Source: Hyalella azteca (lineage: Eukaryota > Arthropoda > Malacostraca > Amphipoda > Hyalellidae). Taken from it: 64,000 nt of DNA. Below the pieces are notes generated by a model. It had not been told where the DNA came from, made no database searches, and saw only the letters and a list, made by a program, of their open reading frames with translations. Location: assembly GCF_000764305.2 (NCBI RefSeq), contig NW_025937263.1:496001-560000 (forward strand), in the 5' to 3' direction. The position numbers and the translations under genes are program-made. Position 1 is the stretch's first letter; every line of letters begins with the position of its first letter. Of this stretch, positions 40,401-52,100 are shown in pieces.

Positions 40401-43400
40401 ATGAAGCTAAGAAGCGGGAAATTCTATCCGCGTCTGCAGCTGTGGGAGTGTCTGTGGCATTCGGTGCGCCCATAGGCGGTGTGCTCTTCAGTCTTGAAGA
40501 GGTACGTTGTAGCCAAGTAAAATATACAGGCTTTATGCAATCAAAACGTGTCTACTATTTCCAGTTGCTAAATCTTTGAATTGAATTCTTATTGCTCAGT
40601 CCAGCCCAGTATTACTAATTAAAGATGAAGTCTGAGCGGCATTATTTTTCCCAATTTTGAGTATGGTGTCCTTGTCATGATTGCACTTCGATTATGCAAC
40701 CAATACACCTACTCTCGGAGCAATGATCACTACGAGTTTTCTTATACATACAAAAGGTTCTGATTCCGGATTCACATGTTTCACATTTTCCAGGTTTCGT
40801 ACTATTTCCCTCTGAAGACGCTATGGCGTTCATTCTTTGCTGCTCTGGTCGCCGCTTTTGTGGTGCGCTCCATCAATCCTTTCGGCAACGAACATTCGGT
40901 GCTATTCTACGTAGAGTACAGCAAACCATGGATCTTCATTGAGCTTATTCCTTTCATCCTGCTTGGAGTCATAGGCGTGAGTCACTATATACTTATTTCT
41001 CCATATTTTAGTATGTAAATTCGAATGAAAAAATTATTGTTCAATATATTGAGAAAAATTATGACAACATTTTCAATAAAACAAATTATCTGGTCTTCAA
41101 TGTAACCTGCTTAAAGGAACAAATTCTGATATCCTACACTAAGATTAGTAAATATATCCCTAACATTGCTATAAATTAATCTCAAATTTTTTATAAATTT
41201 TGACTCATCGACCTGGATAATCTTAAATTGCAATAGCCTCTTTGTTTGGAGAATATATTTTACTGTAGATGTTCTTATTGCAGGGGCTCATTGGGACTGC
41301 GTTCATCAGAGCAAACATTTGGTGGTGCAGGTTCCGTAAGAGCAGCCGTCTTGGTCAGTACCCTCGCCTCGAGGTGGCCGTGGTCACCCTCATCACTGCC
41401 CTGCTCGCCTACCCTAACCCCTACACCCGCATCGACACGAGCAGTCTCATATACATGCTCTTCTCTCAGTGCAGTGCTGCTAATAATGATGCTCTCTGGT
41501 AAGCAAGGTGTAGATTAAAAGGGGATCTTAATAGTTTAAATTTTCCTATTCTTTGCCACGTACAATTATGCTAGTGATTTTTTGTTGATTACGTTAAGTT
41601 GATACAATTTCTACCATGTTCCTGAACATAATTTAGCAAACCTTGTCTAAACAGTTGGGCTCTCAATCACTGCACCTCGCCAAATACCTCCACTGCCTTG
41701 AACTGCATATGATGAATATATCACGAATTCTAGGTTACCGGTAACCCCATGTGAACAAGTATTAGTATTATCTAATAATCCTAATTTCTGTTGAAGCGAT
41801 TACCAACGCAACTTCACAAACGTCAACTCCGCTATTGAGACTGCAGCAGCTGGGCCTGGCGTTCTCAGAGCCATTTGGCTTCTGGCACTCGCTCTTATTT
41901 TCAAAGTAATACACTAAATTAAATTATTAATTTTCTTTTAATTGTGGATATTGCCTGATTGTGACATGTGTTCATGGGTTTCTTTCGTAGTAAATACTTC
42001 CATGAACAATAATTGAATTATTCCGATGTACGTAACTTTTTATTTATTGGTTACTAGTATAGTTGAGTCATGGGTGAGGGACAAAGTTGATCTTCTTTAA
42101 CAATTCTTGCCTCAGTTTTTCAGAAATAGATTTTCTGAATTTTGGGCCAATGAGCTTAACGAAACTTATTTTCAGATGACAATGACGGTATTCACGTTTG
42201 GCATCAAAGTGCCGTGCGGTCTCTTCATCCCATCCCTAGCCATGGGTGCCATCGTGGGTCGCATCGTCGGCATTGCCATGGAACAGCTTGCTTAGTAAGT
42301 CAAAAAATTAAGTGGGGAACCTAACTTGCAAATTTCCTTACTAGTCTGAGGAAAGTTTCGAAGATATATGGGTTCCATTTTCGTAAAGCCCTTGTTTATT
42401 TAAAACTTTTTATGTAAATCTTTATTTTCTATTGGCTTCATCCGACTGTAACTGGTGTAATCAACTGTACTGTGCAAGATTTTAATAGAATCCTGATAAA
42501 ACTCCGAAGGCGCAATTTATATTTTGTATCCCTAACAAAGTTAATTGTTCGAGTAGTTCTTGTTTTGTAATTAAATGAACGCTTTTTACAGCCATCACCC
42601 CGACTGGCCGGTGTTTGCAGGCGAGTGCAGCACCGGCGACAACTGCATCACGCCCGGCCTGTACGCAATGGTCGGCGCCGCGGCCGTCCTCGGCGGCGTC
42701 ACCAGGATGACGGGTAAATGGCTTAAAACTTCTGGTCGTGGCCATCGGTGCGACGGGGGAAGGTTACTTAATGGGAGTAAGGAGGGGCTAGTTCGATGGA
42801 AATATGCTGGGGGTTGGTTCGACGGAAATATTCGATAGTTAGTGTTATGGCTATATTAAAGTGTTGGTTCGATGGAATTATTCTTTTTTTTTTTCAATAG
42901 GAATATTGGGTGGTTAGATAAGAAAAATACTAGGGAGGTTTGTTGTATCAGAATAATATTCAGAAGTTATTTCAGTAGCAATATTTAGATGAAGGGTTTA
43001 TTTATTCGAGAATATTCGTGGGCTAGTCAGATAAGAAAAATATTCGGGAGGTTAGTTGTACCTATCGGAATAATATTCAGGAGTTATTTCAATAGCAATA
43101 TTTTGTGATTAGTTGCATGAATATATCCATAGGATTCTTCAATTGTACCAAAAATAATTCCAATAACAATATTGTGAGTTGTTGTTGCTTACTTCATAAA
43201 TCATTAGTCGTTGCGACAATTCTAGTTTCAATGTTACCCGTCCAGTGTATTATTATTATTGACGTATACCTCCCCGTGGACGCAGTTTCGCTAGTGGTGA
43301 TCATGTTCGAGCTGACGGGCGGCGTGCGCTACATCGTGCCGTTGATGGCTGCAGTGATGGCCAGCAAGTGGGTGGGCGACGCATTCGGCCGCATGGGCAT

Positions 43401-46187
43401 CTACGACGCCCACATCACCCTCAACGGCTACCCCTTCTTAGACCCCAGGGAGGAGTTCACGCACACCACACTCGCCCAGGACGTCATGCAGCCCAGGTCT
43501 GCAACTCGTATATTATAGCACGTCTTTGGGTATGATAGTTCCTTTTCTCATGATGTCTTACAGCTCAGTTATTTATTTACACATTTCGGTAAATTGGTTC
43601 TTGTTGTGGAGGATATGATTTGATGTTGTTCGTGTTGTTCTTTGTTTATTACAATTCTGATTTGCAATCAACAATTAAAACACTGCGCTTAACTTTATAT
43701 CTTTCAGCCTTGAAAATGCCCTCTTGAACGTCACAATTTTCGTAATTATTCTAGAAATATTTTTAATTCTATTCATAATCATGAGACTTCATCACGATTT
43801 TTGGAGCAGGAAAAACGGCTCTCTGTACGTCCTGACGCAAGACTCGCTGACGCTGGCTGACGTCGAGCAGCTGCTCACAGAAACTAATCACAACGGCTTC
43901 CCGGTGGTGGTGTCTCATCAGTCACAGTACCTCGTGGGACTTGTTGCCAGGAGAGACTTGGTCATGGCAATCAGTGAGTGGACTTGGTCATGACGATCAG
44001 TGAGTAGTTATGGTTGTGACAATCAGGAGTAGTTTTGGTTGTGGCAATCAGCGAGTGGTTTTGGTTGTGGCTATAAGTGAGTGGTTTGGTTGTGGCAATC
44101 AGTGAGTGGTTTTGGTTGTGGCATCAGTGAGTGGACGTGGTCATGGCAATCAGTGAGTGGACTTGGTCATAGCAATCAGTGAATCTTGCTCAAATGTCAT
44201 TCATATGTACTGGATTGCTGTCAAGTATTATGTTAGTGGTAGAGACTTGTGTTACGGTCTTAAATTAATATCAAATTGAGATAAAAATGGATATGCAGCA
44301 TATCTTGTATTCTTTGTTTCAACAAGTTTTTCTTAGCTTGTTCCTTCTAATGAGCGGATTCATCAGGGTTGGATAAATTCATGATTTGCGATTAAATTCT
44401 CGGCAGTATTAATGATTTTTATCCTATACCTATTCTGAAAGCAATTTCCTGATCAGTAAAATTTTCCTCCTAGCGTTTTACCTAAATCCTGCTCTTCGTG
44501 TTGTGGCATATTTAATAGTTAATAGTCAAGTTTAAATGCCCTATTTATTCTCGACAACCAATGCCGCAGTCCTCCTGTTAATTATGCGAGCGGTATCATA
44601 AGTATTGCGGAGGGCGCTGTGATTAAATGTAAACTCTGTGGCAGGTCAAGCAAAAAGGACCGTGGAGGGCATCAGCCGAGAAAGCATTGTTCTCTTCACC
44701 CCATCCGTGCCATCGCCGTGGCTTGGTCCACCTCCTCTCAGGTTAATTTTATGTTTTAAATGAATAGATCAATTTGAATCAGTATTCTTTTTAAGATACA
44801 AAAGTCATGAAAAAAACTCTGACTTTTAAATTATTATGATTTAATGAACATATACTTGTTGTGGAAAAGACGAAACATTGCAAGTAAGCCAGCGGATAAG
44901 CAGTTCAATACCCAGCTAAAGAATATTGAAAATGGGTCCATTTATGAAAAAGACTCTCATTTAGAGACTTGTTTTCTGACGTATCAATCGTTGCAGGAAT
45001 CTTGGGTCATTGATAAATAATTATACTATTAGCACACACTTTCTTCATATAATTGGGATGCTACAGCCACTATAACTGAATCTCAAATTCTCTTCGCGAA
45101 TGTTCTCACTGCACAGTATAACGATCGGGGCTTTTCTAGCTTTCCTATTCAATTCTGCAACGGAATTGTATGACGTGTTGTGAATGTGTGTTTTGAATTG
45201 TCGGTGGTTCTCAATCTCTTACATGAACGCTAGGTATATTTCCATCTTTTGACTTTTCAATTTTTTTCCGAATACTTTTCTGAGTTAAATTCATTATCGC
45301 AAAATATTATTTAATTAAAGTCCTATTTTGTAAGCTGATCTCGTCAAATTCTGTCTACTCTTGCTCGTTTTTCGTACATTCTAGCCAGATATTTAAAAAG
45401 TATTATTGTCTGCTACTGTTATCATAGCTTCAAGAAACCTTAAATAACCGACAATTTTTTTTATTTTCTGTTACTTATTCATCCTGTCACATAGGCCATG
45501 TTAATGTGGATGACTTATTCTGTGTCATTCTTCGTATTACTGTTATAACTATTCATACCATTTTTTTTAAATGGTTCTTATTTCTGTGCAGACTTCATCG
45601 AATTCTTGATCTTGCGCCGCCAACCATCACGGATCAGACGCCCATGGAGACTGTGGTGGACATGTTCAGAAAGCTTGGTCTCCGCCAGACTCTCGTCACG
45701 CATAACGGGTGAGCGATGCTTGTTTTTGCTGCATATTTCGTCTATTTTATGTTAACTTAGCTAAATAATATAAAGGTAGCTACAAATTTATGTGATTATC
45801 TTCGATTGCTGTATTCCATACTTGTACGGACTATGAGTCACTGGGCCGAATTCTATGGCGTGCAAAAGTGAACAATGACTGATAAAATATCATAAAAAAC
45901 TATTTGTAGGTATTGTTGGAACATGAGAACCAGAGTACAATCGTAGCTTTCCTGCATTAAAGACTCGGTACCTGAGCTGCTGAGCAGCATTGAATTGGAT
46001 CGGAACTGTAGAATTCCCCCCCCCCTTAACCTCGAACTTTGTTCGGTATACAAAATCATTCTTATGGAACATTTTATAATGAAGTTTGGGTTGCAGGCGC
46101 CTGCTGGGCATCATTACAAGGAAAGACGTCCTCCGCCACATCAAAATAATGTCTAACGAGGACCCAGACAGCGTTCTTTTCAACTGA
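22402..46187 (+). CDS. CLCN3: CLC-3/4/5-type H+/Cl- exchanger (ClC-c-like)
   Basis: Nineteen exons: 22402-22492, 30034-30131, 31878-31923, 37297-37428, 37749-37967, 38302-38447, 38886-39047, 39744-39891, 40362-40501, 40794-40976, 41284-41498, 41797-41905, 42176-42294, 42592-42713, 43286-43496, 43810-43973, 44645-44741, 45592-45708, 46097-46187 (TGA). They total 870 codons with every phase matching. The product is an endosomal 2Cl-/H+ antiporter. Visible: YEDFHTIDW before the first helix; the gating glutamate in GKEGP (about residue 337); the proton glutamate in LFSLEE (about 394); [22 protein letters not shown] with the pore tyrosine; two C-terminal CBS domains (about 707-775 and 803-865); and the family C-terminus DPDSVLFN. 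Odd points: the filter motif at about 293-298 reads GSGIAE, with Ala where the family has Pro, and one acceptor is weak (ttgaag, 41796). From exon 5 the match is certain; CLC-3, -4 and -5 share a single arthropod orthologue type, so the symbol is approximate. Confidence 0.93.
23619..24729. mobile_element. mariner-like MITE (TA target site)
   Basis: Terminal inverted repeats of 24 bases, beginning gggtaaacgcggtatattcc at 23619 and ending as its exact reverse complement at 24729, are each flanked by TA. The element is 1.1 kb, with no transposase frame. It lies in the first large intron of the CLC gene. The mariner assignment rests on the TA duplication only. Confidence 0.65.
25179..26140. mobile_element. 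Foldback DNA element, about 0.96 kb
   Basis: The ends are inverted (c-a-taaaatggggtaacttaga at the left; the reverse complement with one change at the right) and flanked by GTAC on both sides. The inverted right end has an extra internal copy of the ggtctaagttacccc motif. Inside is a second hairpin, 25430-25870, with arms of about 210 bases that pair imperfectly (for example ctccaggttttggtgcattg with its complement ending at 25866). Non-coding. The family is not recognised. Confidence 0.7.
26385..26885. repeat. Minisatellite, 56-bp unit, nine copies
   Basis: ggacagcaagg recurs at 26395, 26441, 26497, 26553, 26616, 26672, 26727, 26783 and 26839. Apart from a shortened first unit (46) and one with a 7-base insertion (63), the period is 55-56. 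The unit continues as atacgggtacgagccgcacc and acaaaactgacaacctcaca. Long open frames on both strands (26238-26648, 26645-26980 and 26607-26894) are by-products of the repeat. The flank to about 27560 is moderately GC-rich but not identified. Confidence 0.92.
26900..28100. other. Intron sequence without recognised features
   Basis: Part of the 7.5-kb CLC intron. Composition changes near 27350 from GC-richer to AT-rich. The first part may belong to the same unidentified element as the 56-bp minisatellite. No coding exon with matching phase was found. Confidence 0.35.
28104..28402. mobile_element. Foldback element copy 1 (about 0.3 kb)
   Basis: The left arm (aaaatacttaaaaaaaactt, then cgtttttcttgtggactaaa and ctcgccccaaaaaacg) is repeated in inverse order on the right, up to tccgttgctgcacggacta near 28400. 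The short centre (28200-28262) keeps a piece, aattttggaaatttgacggt, that is also found inside copy 2 at 62957-63488. Followed by a (TA)n tract at about 28480-28507 and by (CAAA)n near 28652. Confidence 0.75.
28510..30033. other. CLC intron remainder
   Basis: AT-rich intron sequence up to the exon 2 acceptor. The minus-strand frame at 29326-29520 has no recognised motif. Nothing else is seen. Confidence 0.4.
30034..31923 (+). CDS. CLC N-terminal exons 2 and 3
   Basis: Exon 30034-30131 follows catttgtag and ends CAG|GTAGCC; it encodes [19 protein letters not shown] and continues to [10 protein letters not shown]. Exon 31878-31923 is only 46 bases (acceptor cttacag, donor GTAAGT) and encodes [15 protein letters not shown]. 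Both keep the frame into the exon at 37297. The content is that of an acidic, Pro/Ser-rich cytosolic tail. An internal ATG at 30042 could serve as an alternative start. Confidence 0.55.
31924..34693. other. CLC intron 3, left of the hAT insertion
   Basis: AT-rich. The overlapping open frames at 32757-33191 (minus) and 33037-33336 (plus) lack conserved motifs or splice partners. No transposon end was recognised. Confidence 0.4.
34702..36304 (+). mobile_element. Non-autonomous hAT element, copy 1 (1,603 bp)
   Basis: Starts cagtggttcccaaact and ends with the inverse tttgggaaccactg. It is flanked by a perfect 8-base target duplication, atctatac (34694-34701 and 36305-36312), as expected for hAT. 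Inside there is no transposase. Instead there are diverged repeats of about 170-200 bases (landmarks: gaacagatttg, cggtgatgtttagctcgt, ttcgttcgcgag) in one orientation to about 35500 and in the inverse orientation after it, so the whole element can fold on itself. It sits in CLC intron 3. Confidence 0.88.
36313..37296. other. CLC intron 3, right of the hAT insertion
   Basis: AT-rich sequence up to the T-rich acceptor tract of the exon at 37297. Nothing recognised. Confidence 0.4.
37297..37428 (+). CDS. CLC N-terminal exon 4
   Basis: Acceptor ttttttttag, donor AATG|GTGAGC. It encodes a Ser/Gly-rich piece ([20 protein letters not shown], then a second half ending SLPIGNN) and joins in phase 1 to the exon at 37749, which begins the conserved cytosolic lead-in. 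Codon composition is more GC-rich than the surrounding intron, as in the other exons. An ATG at 37323 is in frame and could start a shorter isoform. Confidence 0.65.
42740..43110. repeat. Degenerate tandem repeat in a CLC intron
   Basis: The motif agataagaaaaata recurs at about 42916 and 43029 within two similar 113-base units (gggaggtt, aataatattcag, agttattt, caatattt). On its left, ggttcgatggaaat-like motifs recur at about 42790, 42813 and 42864. It fills most of the intron between the exons ending at 42713 and starting at 43286. It does not contain copies of the adjacent splice donor. Confidence 0.65.
43957..44184 (+). repeat. Minisatellite built on a CLC exon 16 donor
   Basis: The exon end and donor (ggtcatggcaatca|gtgagtgg) are repeated about nine times at roughly 26-base steps. 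Junction-like points follow 43973 (real), 43999, about 44025 (mutated to cagga), 44050 (gcgagt), about 44076, 44101, 44126, 44152 and 44178. The last two full units (from about 44130) are closer to the exonic sequence than the middle ones. Use of the second donor would put a TGA in frame shortly after the exon. Confidence 0.9.
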
Positions 46188-49100
46188 AAACATTACCTTA
46201 TCACGTCTCGCATTCCTTCTCCTAGTCTCCGCTTTACCGTGCTTCGTAACCCGCGCGTCTCTGTCATTCTAATCAAAAAGTCCTCTTTATAGTTTATGGG
46301 ATAACAGTAGTTTCACAAAATATTCCTGACTATTTTCACGAAAATTGTTTATTCTATAAATCAAACCGTTATTTATTATTAACGAAACTTTCGCTTCCTG
46401 CCCTGCAAGTTAGTTGTACTAATCTGCCCTTTCAATCTAATATTTCAAATGATACTTTCTGGTCTCAATCGCCCGCGATCAAAAATGTATCGATTTATTT
46501 CAATGTTATGTCTTCGTGAATTGCAAATTGGTTGATTGGTAAGCCTTCAAAAGATTGAAAAATCATTATTCTTTTTCTGCAAGGCGCTCCGTTGCGTACT
46601 TCAGTTTTATTTTTTTGGCAGCACTTATTTACGTCTAAAAATTATTTTTCATTGTTCTTTCCTTGTATTATTTTCTGACGTCCTGAATCTGCCACAAAAT
46701 ATCTTGGAGTAGAACTAGAGAATATTTCTCCATATTAATTTTGATAAATCAGTCTTCGAATCTCTGCTCATCTATATATTTTTTTGGTTTTGGGGATGTG
46801 ATGATGTTTCACGTTCAGAATAGTCCTACTTCAATTATGATATATTTGGTTTTCTTGTAAAATCTTTGACTAAGAACCGACGCATTTGAGATCTTTAAGA
46901 AGCTTGTAGCTTGTGGTGTGTTCCCATTTTCGCATCTCTTGGAGTTTGTAGGTTTAATTTAACTGGTCATAGTCATAGTTGCCCTGTAAACGACCTATCC
47001 ATCACACCACTCTAATGACAAAATCTTTGTCCCGATTAACGCTCGCATTGTCACTGTAAGGGCAAAATTAGTGGCCGGATTTTGCAATTGCAACTTGGTT
47101 TTTTATAATTCTATGAAAGATAAATTTTTTCTTGTCGGGATTGAAAGAAAAAAAAAGAGCAAATGCTGTGTCTAGGTTCCTTTGCATTTTTTTCGTTCTT
47201 TATAAATCGATTTGATCTTGAATGATGGAGGTAACCTTTAGTATTGTTAATCATATGCCCTGCTGTTTAAACGTAAAATATTTAGTATCCGCTGTTCCGC
47301 CACAATCCGTGATACGCGTGTTTTCGCGGAGTCATAATGATATAATTTTTCTTAGAGTTTTACCAGCGCGCCTTTTTCGCCTTGGCTCCTCCCATTTTCA
47401 TTTTGTGTTGCTATCATTTTGTGTGGTATGGCCATATACGTATGGTTTAGCCATGCCTACGTACAATGTCACTTTCAACGTGGATGAACTCTCTAATGTT
47501 TACTTCAGTACTGATACTTTCGTGATAATTTGAAACAATTATTTATATTAGCGAGGCTTTTTTTCATCACTGAGTCTTGAAGCGATTGTGTGATGCGGGC
47601 CAAGAGGTTGACCAGGAAGTGTGAGAGGCTCCTCGTAATCGAGATTGCTTCGTTTTAGAAGTAAGGTAGGATGTCCGTGTAGGAGGAATATTTCCTTTCT
47701 AACGAGTACTATTGTTGTCATGCAAGTCGTGCCCTTTTCATACAAAGTTTCATTCTTATCTTTGGTTTAACACGCACGGTTAGTAGCCATATTATCGACA
47801 CTCCTGAGACCGTTTTGTCGCATGCAGACGAGACGCTCGTGACTTGATTTGAACTGCAAGCGAGCGTTAAGTGAAAGTTTCGCTGAAATTGTTTTGTTTT
47901 CATCCCCTCATGATTTTTCTTGTGTTCAGCTACTACCTTGAGTCTCCTTTCTCTTTAATGGTTATTCTTGATTCCTATATCATTTTCGATGTTCTTCGTT
48001 TACGATTACTGCCGACCCAAAGCGCGAATGAGCAGTAGAGTTTTATCCTTAAATACGTGTCCGAGTAAATAACCTAATTCGTTTAGTTGTTACTGTCGTT
48101 GAGTTACTTAAAATTCTAAGTTTAGAGATTTATTGAACCAGTGAAGTTTGGTTGACTTAGTTTTGTTCTTGATTTTCTTCCGACCTTTCACTTTTTGAAT
48201 ATTTTATTTATAGTGATGTCTTTTGGCTTTCGTTTAGTATTTATACAGATACGTTCTGATCTTCTCTGCTCTGTAATCGTGTTCATTAGAACACTTGATC
48301 ACTATAACATGAAGCAAGTTCAATTATGGAAATGTACTAGGTGCATTATGGGCTAAAATACCTACAAGCGAGAACGTTTATCAGTTGCAAAATTCATTTC
48401 CTTGTGTGTTTTTACTGTAAATTCGAGAGTTGAAAAGAGTCTTTAGTAGAACATTTTTCTAAACAGGTCTAACGGTTATTTTCCCTCTGTTTGCATTGCT
48501 GTGGGTATTCAGCTGTCATCGTAAAATTTCATATACGTACTCGCTCCCAACGTTCATTGTGCCACACTCCTGAAGCGATCGCATGTACACATGAGTGGTG
48601 GCTTCACATTTACCGTGATCGCGTTTAAAAGCATCACAAATGTAAGGGTGTTTTGTGAAGTTTATTATGACGAGAAGTATTGCAGCGTCTAGCGCAAAAT
48701 AATTTAAAATCATACAAGCGCATGGGCTTGTATTGAACGTCTCAAATCAATTTCTAAATTGCAACTTTTAAAGAAACTTTTCTAGCAACTTTTGAGTTTA
48801 CTGCAACTTTTTTCCTGCCTTTTTTCTCGAATTGTTCGTTTCACTAGGTGATGCCATCTAGCTGAGCACTGAAATAAACCTCTAGGCAGCCCAGCATTAC
48901 ATTATTTTCATGTTCACGAGCTTCATTCAATTGCATCTTAAATTCATCATCATGTGCTTCTCGTAATTTATATTCGACTGATAGATTAAGGCATCCACTA
49001 TATCTTATAAACCAACGATCTATTTGAACTTTGATACTTTATTTATAACTACATATTCGTGTCAAAAATTATGTTCATTGACACTTTAACCCTGTACCTA

Positions 49101-52100
49101 GTGAGGCGGAACTTGATTACAAGGCCTATATACAAGTGAGGGCTTTAAATACGAGTACTTTGGAAACGGCAACGGCTGGATGAGTTAGATACATCGGTTG
49201 TTGTGATTCAATTTCTGTTTAATTTCCACACCTTCATGAAATTGGACTGACTTTGAGTTTGTTCGCTTGCGAAGACAGCAAATAAAGTATTAATAATGTT
49301 ACGTACACACGAAATAATAGGTAAACTGTTATATTTTCTTCATCACAGGAGATTCTGCTCTGTTAAGTATGATTTAACACAAAATTCCAATACATGTTCT
49401 TATAATTAATGGACTGTATTTCCGAACGGAGTCATGTCGTCTTATTTTGCTCAGTTGTTATCGATCAAATAGTTTTATTTCTTCAATCGCAATATAACTC
49501 CATTTTTTCCAGTATTCCTGTAACGTGGTCTGTCTATTGAGAACCTATTTACCAATCTTTTGTTCCTTTGGTATAGTTATGGACATAGCAGCCCCAGGCC
49601 ACGCTGGAGCCTTGGCTTGGTGTATCCTCGGTATTTGTTTCGGACGTAGCAGTCAAAGGCTATGATGGATCGCCGCCTTTAGTATTGTGGTGAGGCGGAG
49701 GCGCTTTTGCTCTCACGCAAACTTGAGCAAAATTAAACTGAAGCATCTCGTGCAATAGCATCCGCCTCAAAATACGGCAATTATTTTAGTCTATTTCTTC
49801 TGATGATAAGTGTGATAACTTTTGGGACATATTCCTCGAGTACCGGCCATATTATACTCGTCACTTCATGGTAATAATCCTGTGCATATTGTCAAAACAC
49901 TATGATCAATTTATAATTTGAGCCGGACTTTGTGTGCGAATAGTCTTATTCTATAATAATAGATCGCTTATCATATCGTGTTCAATTGTTCATCTTCAAA
50001 AGTCACTGAAAATATTCTAACTGGTCAACTTTATAGACCGTTTTGAAACCACAACATTGTTGCTACTATGCGATTATTTTTAAGGGCCTGTAAGCCTTAG
50101 AAATTTTCGTTGTCATATGTCTAATAACGTGAAGACTGTAAAGCTGGAGGACTATGTAAATCTAAGGTAGCGTTACAATCCAACGGATGTAACGCCAGCT
50201 CCATTGTGTACATATTGGGCGCTGTATGGCCATGCTTTTTATCCACTTAGTAAAGGCTAAACGTGAAACTACCTACAGGCTCTATATTTAATTACTACTT
50301 GTAACGCTGTTAGTGAATAAAGTTACGGTTAATAAACTTGCTGGTTAATGTTTCAGTTACGAAATAATTTTTTTAGCTCATTCATAACGTTACTGACATT
50401 AGAACATTTACTGTTGTGAAAATTATTTCGTTGATTTCTTAGCTGAATGAGATTTTTCCTATGTTTTCTTGAATTTTTCTTTATACTGTCGGCTTCAGAT
50501 TTATTGCAAAGTCAATATGCGGCTTCTTTACATACCCGCACACGTAAATATCACATTAAAGAACCACCTCCCTACCTGAACATCTCATTTCAACTGATTA
50601 TTCCAACACGTTTTACACTATATTCTTGTTGTTATTGATGAATACCTTGTTTTTATTTATTACTCATTATCTTTATCTGATTAATGGCCACATTTAAATG
50701 TTATGTTTGGTTAACAGAGGTACGAATGTGTGCAATTTTAGAGGGAAAATGCGGTAACGATGTATGGGCACGTATTTATGTGATCTTGTCCAGCATACCT
50801 TTGTATGTACGTGTATCCATATCACGTGTGTTATTATACCCACTTACGATGGAGGTATGTTTACTTGTACCGCATACCTTATGTGTGGTAGACTCGTGTC
50901 CAAATAAAATTGTGAACCAAATGGCTCCATTGTATTTCCTTCGTCATCCGTGTTACGTTAAATTATCGAGCTTTGTGGTTCAGTTTTCTTGACCTCCATA
51001 TTAGTATGAACTAATTTTTAAATATAATTTATTATACCAATGCAGGTGATCGTAATTTTATATCATTATTGAAAGGAGTTGTAGTTAAGTATATCGTCGA
51101 CGTTTAAAGTCCATCTCTCATTAATAGTTGCTGTTTCCTCATGATTATTCAACGTAATGAAAATTGTAAATGGTAATAATTTAACCCTGATGCGTAGTAC
51201 TGCGTTGCCATCAATGGCACATTGCGCAACTGTGCGTCATGAATAATGCACGAGGTGTACTGCGATTCGGATCTAATGCCATAAGAGCAATAGAATTAAA
51301 ATGAATTTCAAGTAGCTTGAATTAGTCATTTGCAAGCCAAGTTTGTATCACTTCCTAGAGAGATTGAAACAGTTTCGTAGTTATTATGTGGTGATCGAAC
51401 CTTACATATTGTATTACTGACCAGTATTAAACGCTTTTATTAACGAACGTTGAGTTAAGTGCAGTGCCAGTCACTCGTGAGTCATTGACGGCAGATAAGC
51501 GCTTGCGTTATTCAATGGCGGCTGCGTATCTTTATTATTCCGTTTGAAACTAAAATAAATAGTTTGTTACAGTGATAGGCTGCTTCAACTACTCCAACAC
51601 TTCAATTAACAACTACTCCAACACTGAATTAGTTTCAGTAACATGGAACGAGTACTGTGATGTATGAATTAAGCCCGCATTGAGGATGCCATTTAATAAA
51701 ATATCGAGAAAACGCGTCGGTTTTATTAGGTTAAAATGATTCAAATTTTGGGTCATAAAGCCTTATCTGTACCGGAAAGTTGTACGAAAACGTGCATCTT
51801 GGTCAGTGTGAGCCACGATCAAGGGCGTGCAGCGATACGTCACACTCACGCCACTTTATCTAGGTCACGTTCTCGGAAGAGCAGGCGTGTGATAATGCTC
51901 TCATCATGCTTGCACCGAGTGGCGACTGAAACGAAACATGAGCGAACTCAAAAAAGGGGAACCGCCAAGATAATTTTGTGATAAATAATTGAACAATGAT
52001 CAAGTATAAATGATAGCTACACGGTTGAAATAAAAAATCGATTCATTGTTCCTTTTAGTTATTTACTATAATCATTCATTTCACCCTTTTTACAGTTAAA

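Noticed and set aside
42740..43110. A further donor-seeded minisatellite in the CLC gene
   Set aside because: The repeats start some 30-60 bases after the donor at 42713 and contain no copy of the exon end or donor.
50684..50992. 102-codon plus-strand frame downstream of CLC
   Set aside because: Cys- and Val-rich translation without similarity I recognise and no flanking exon signals.
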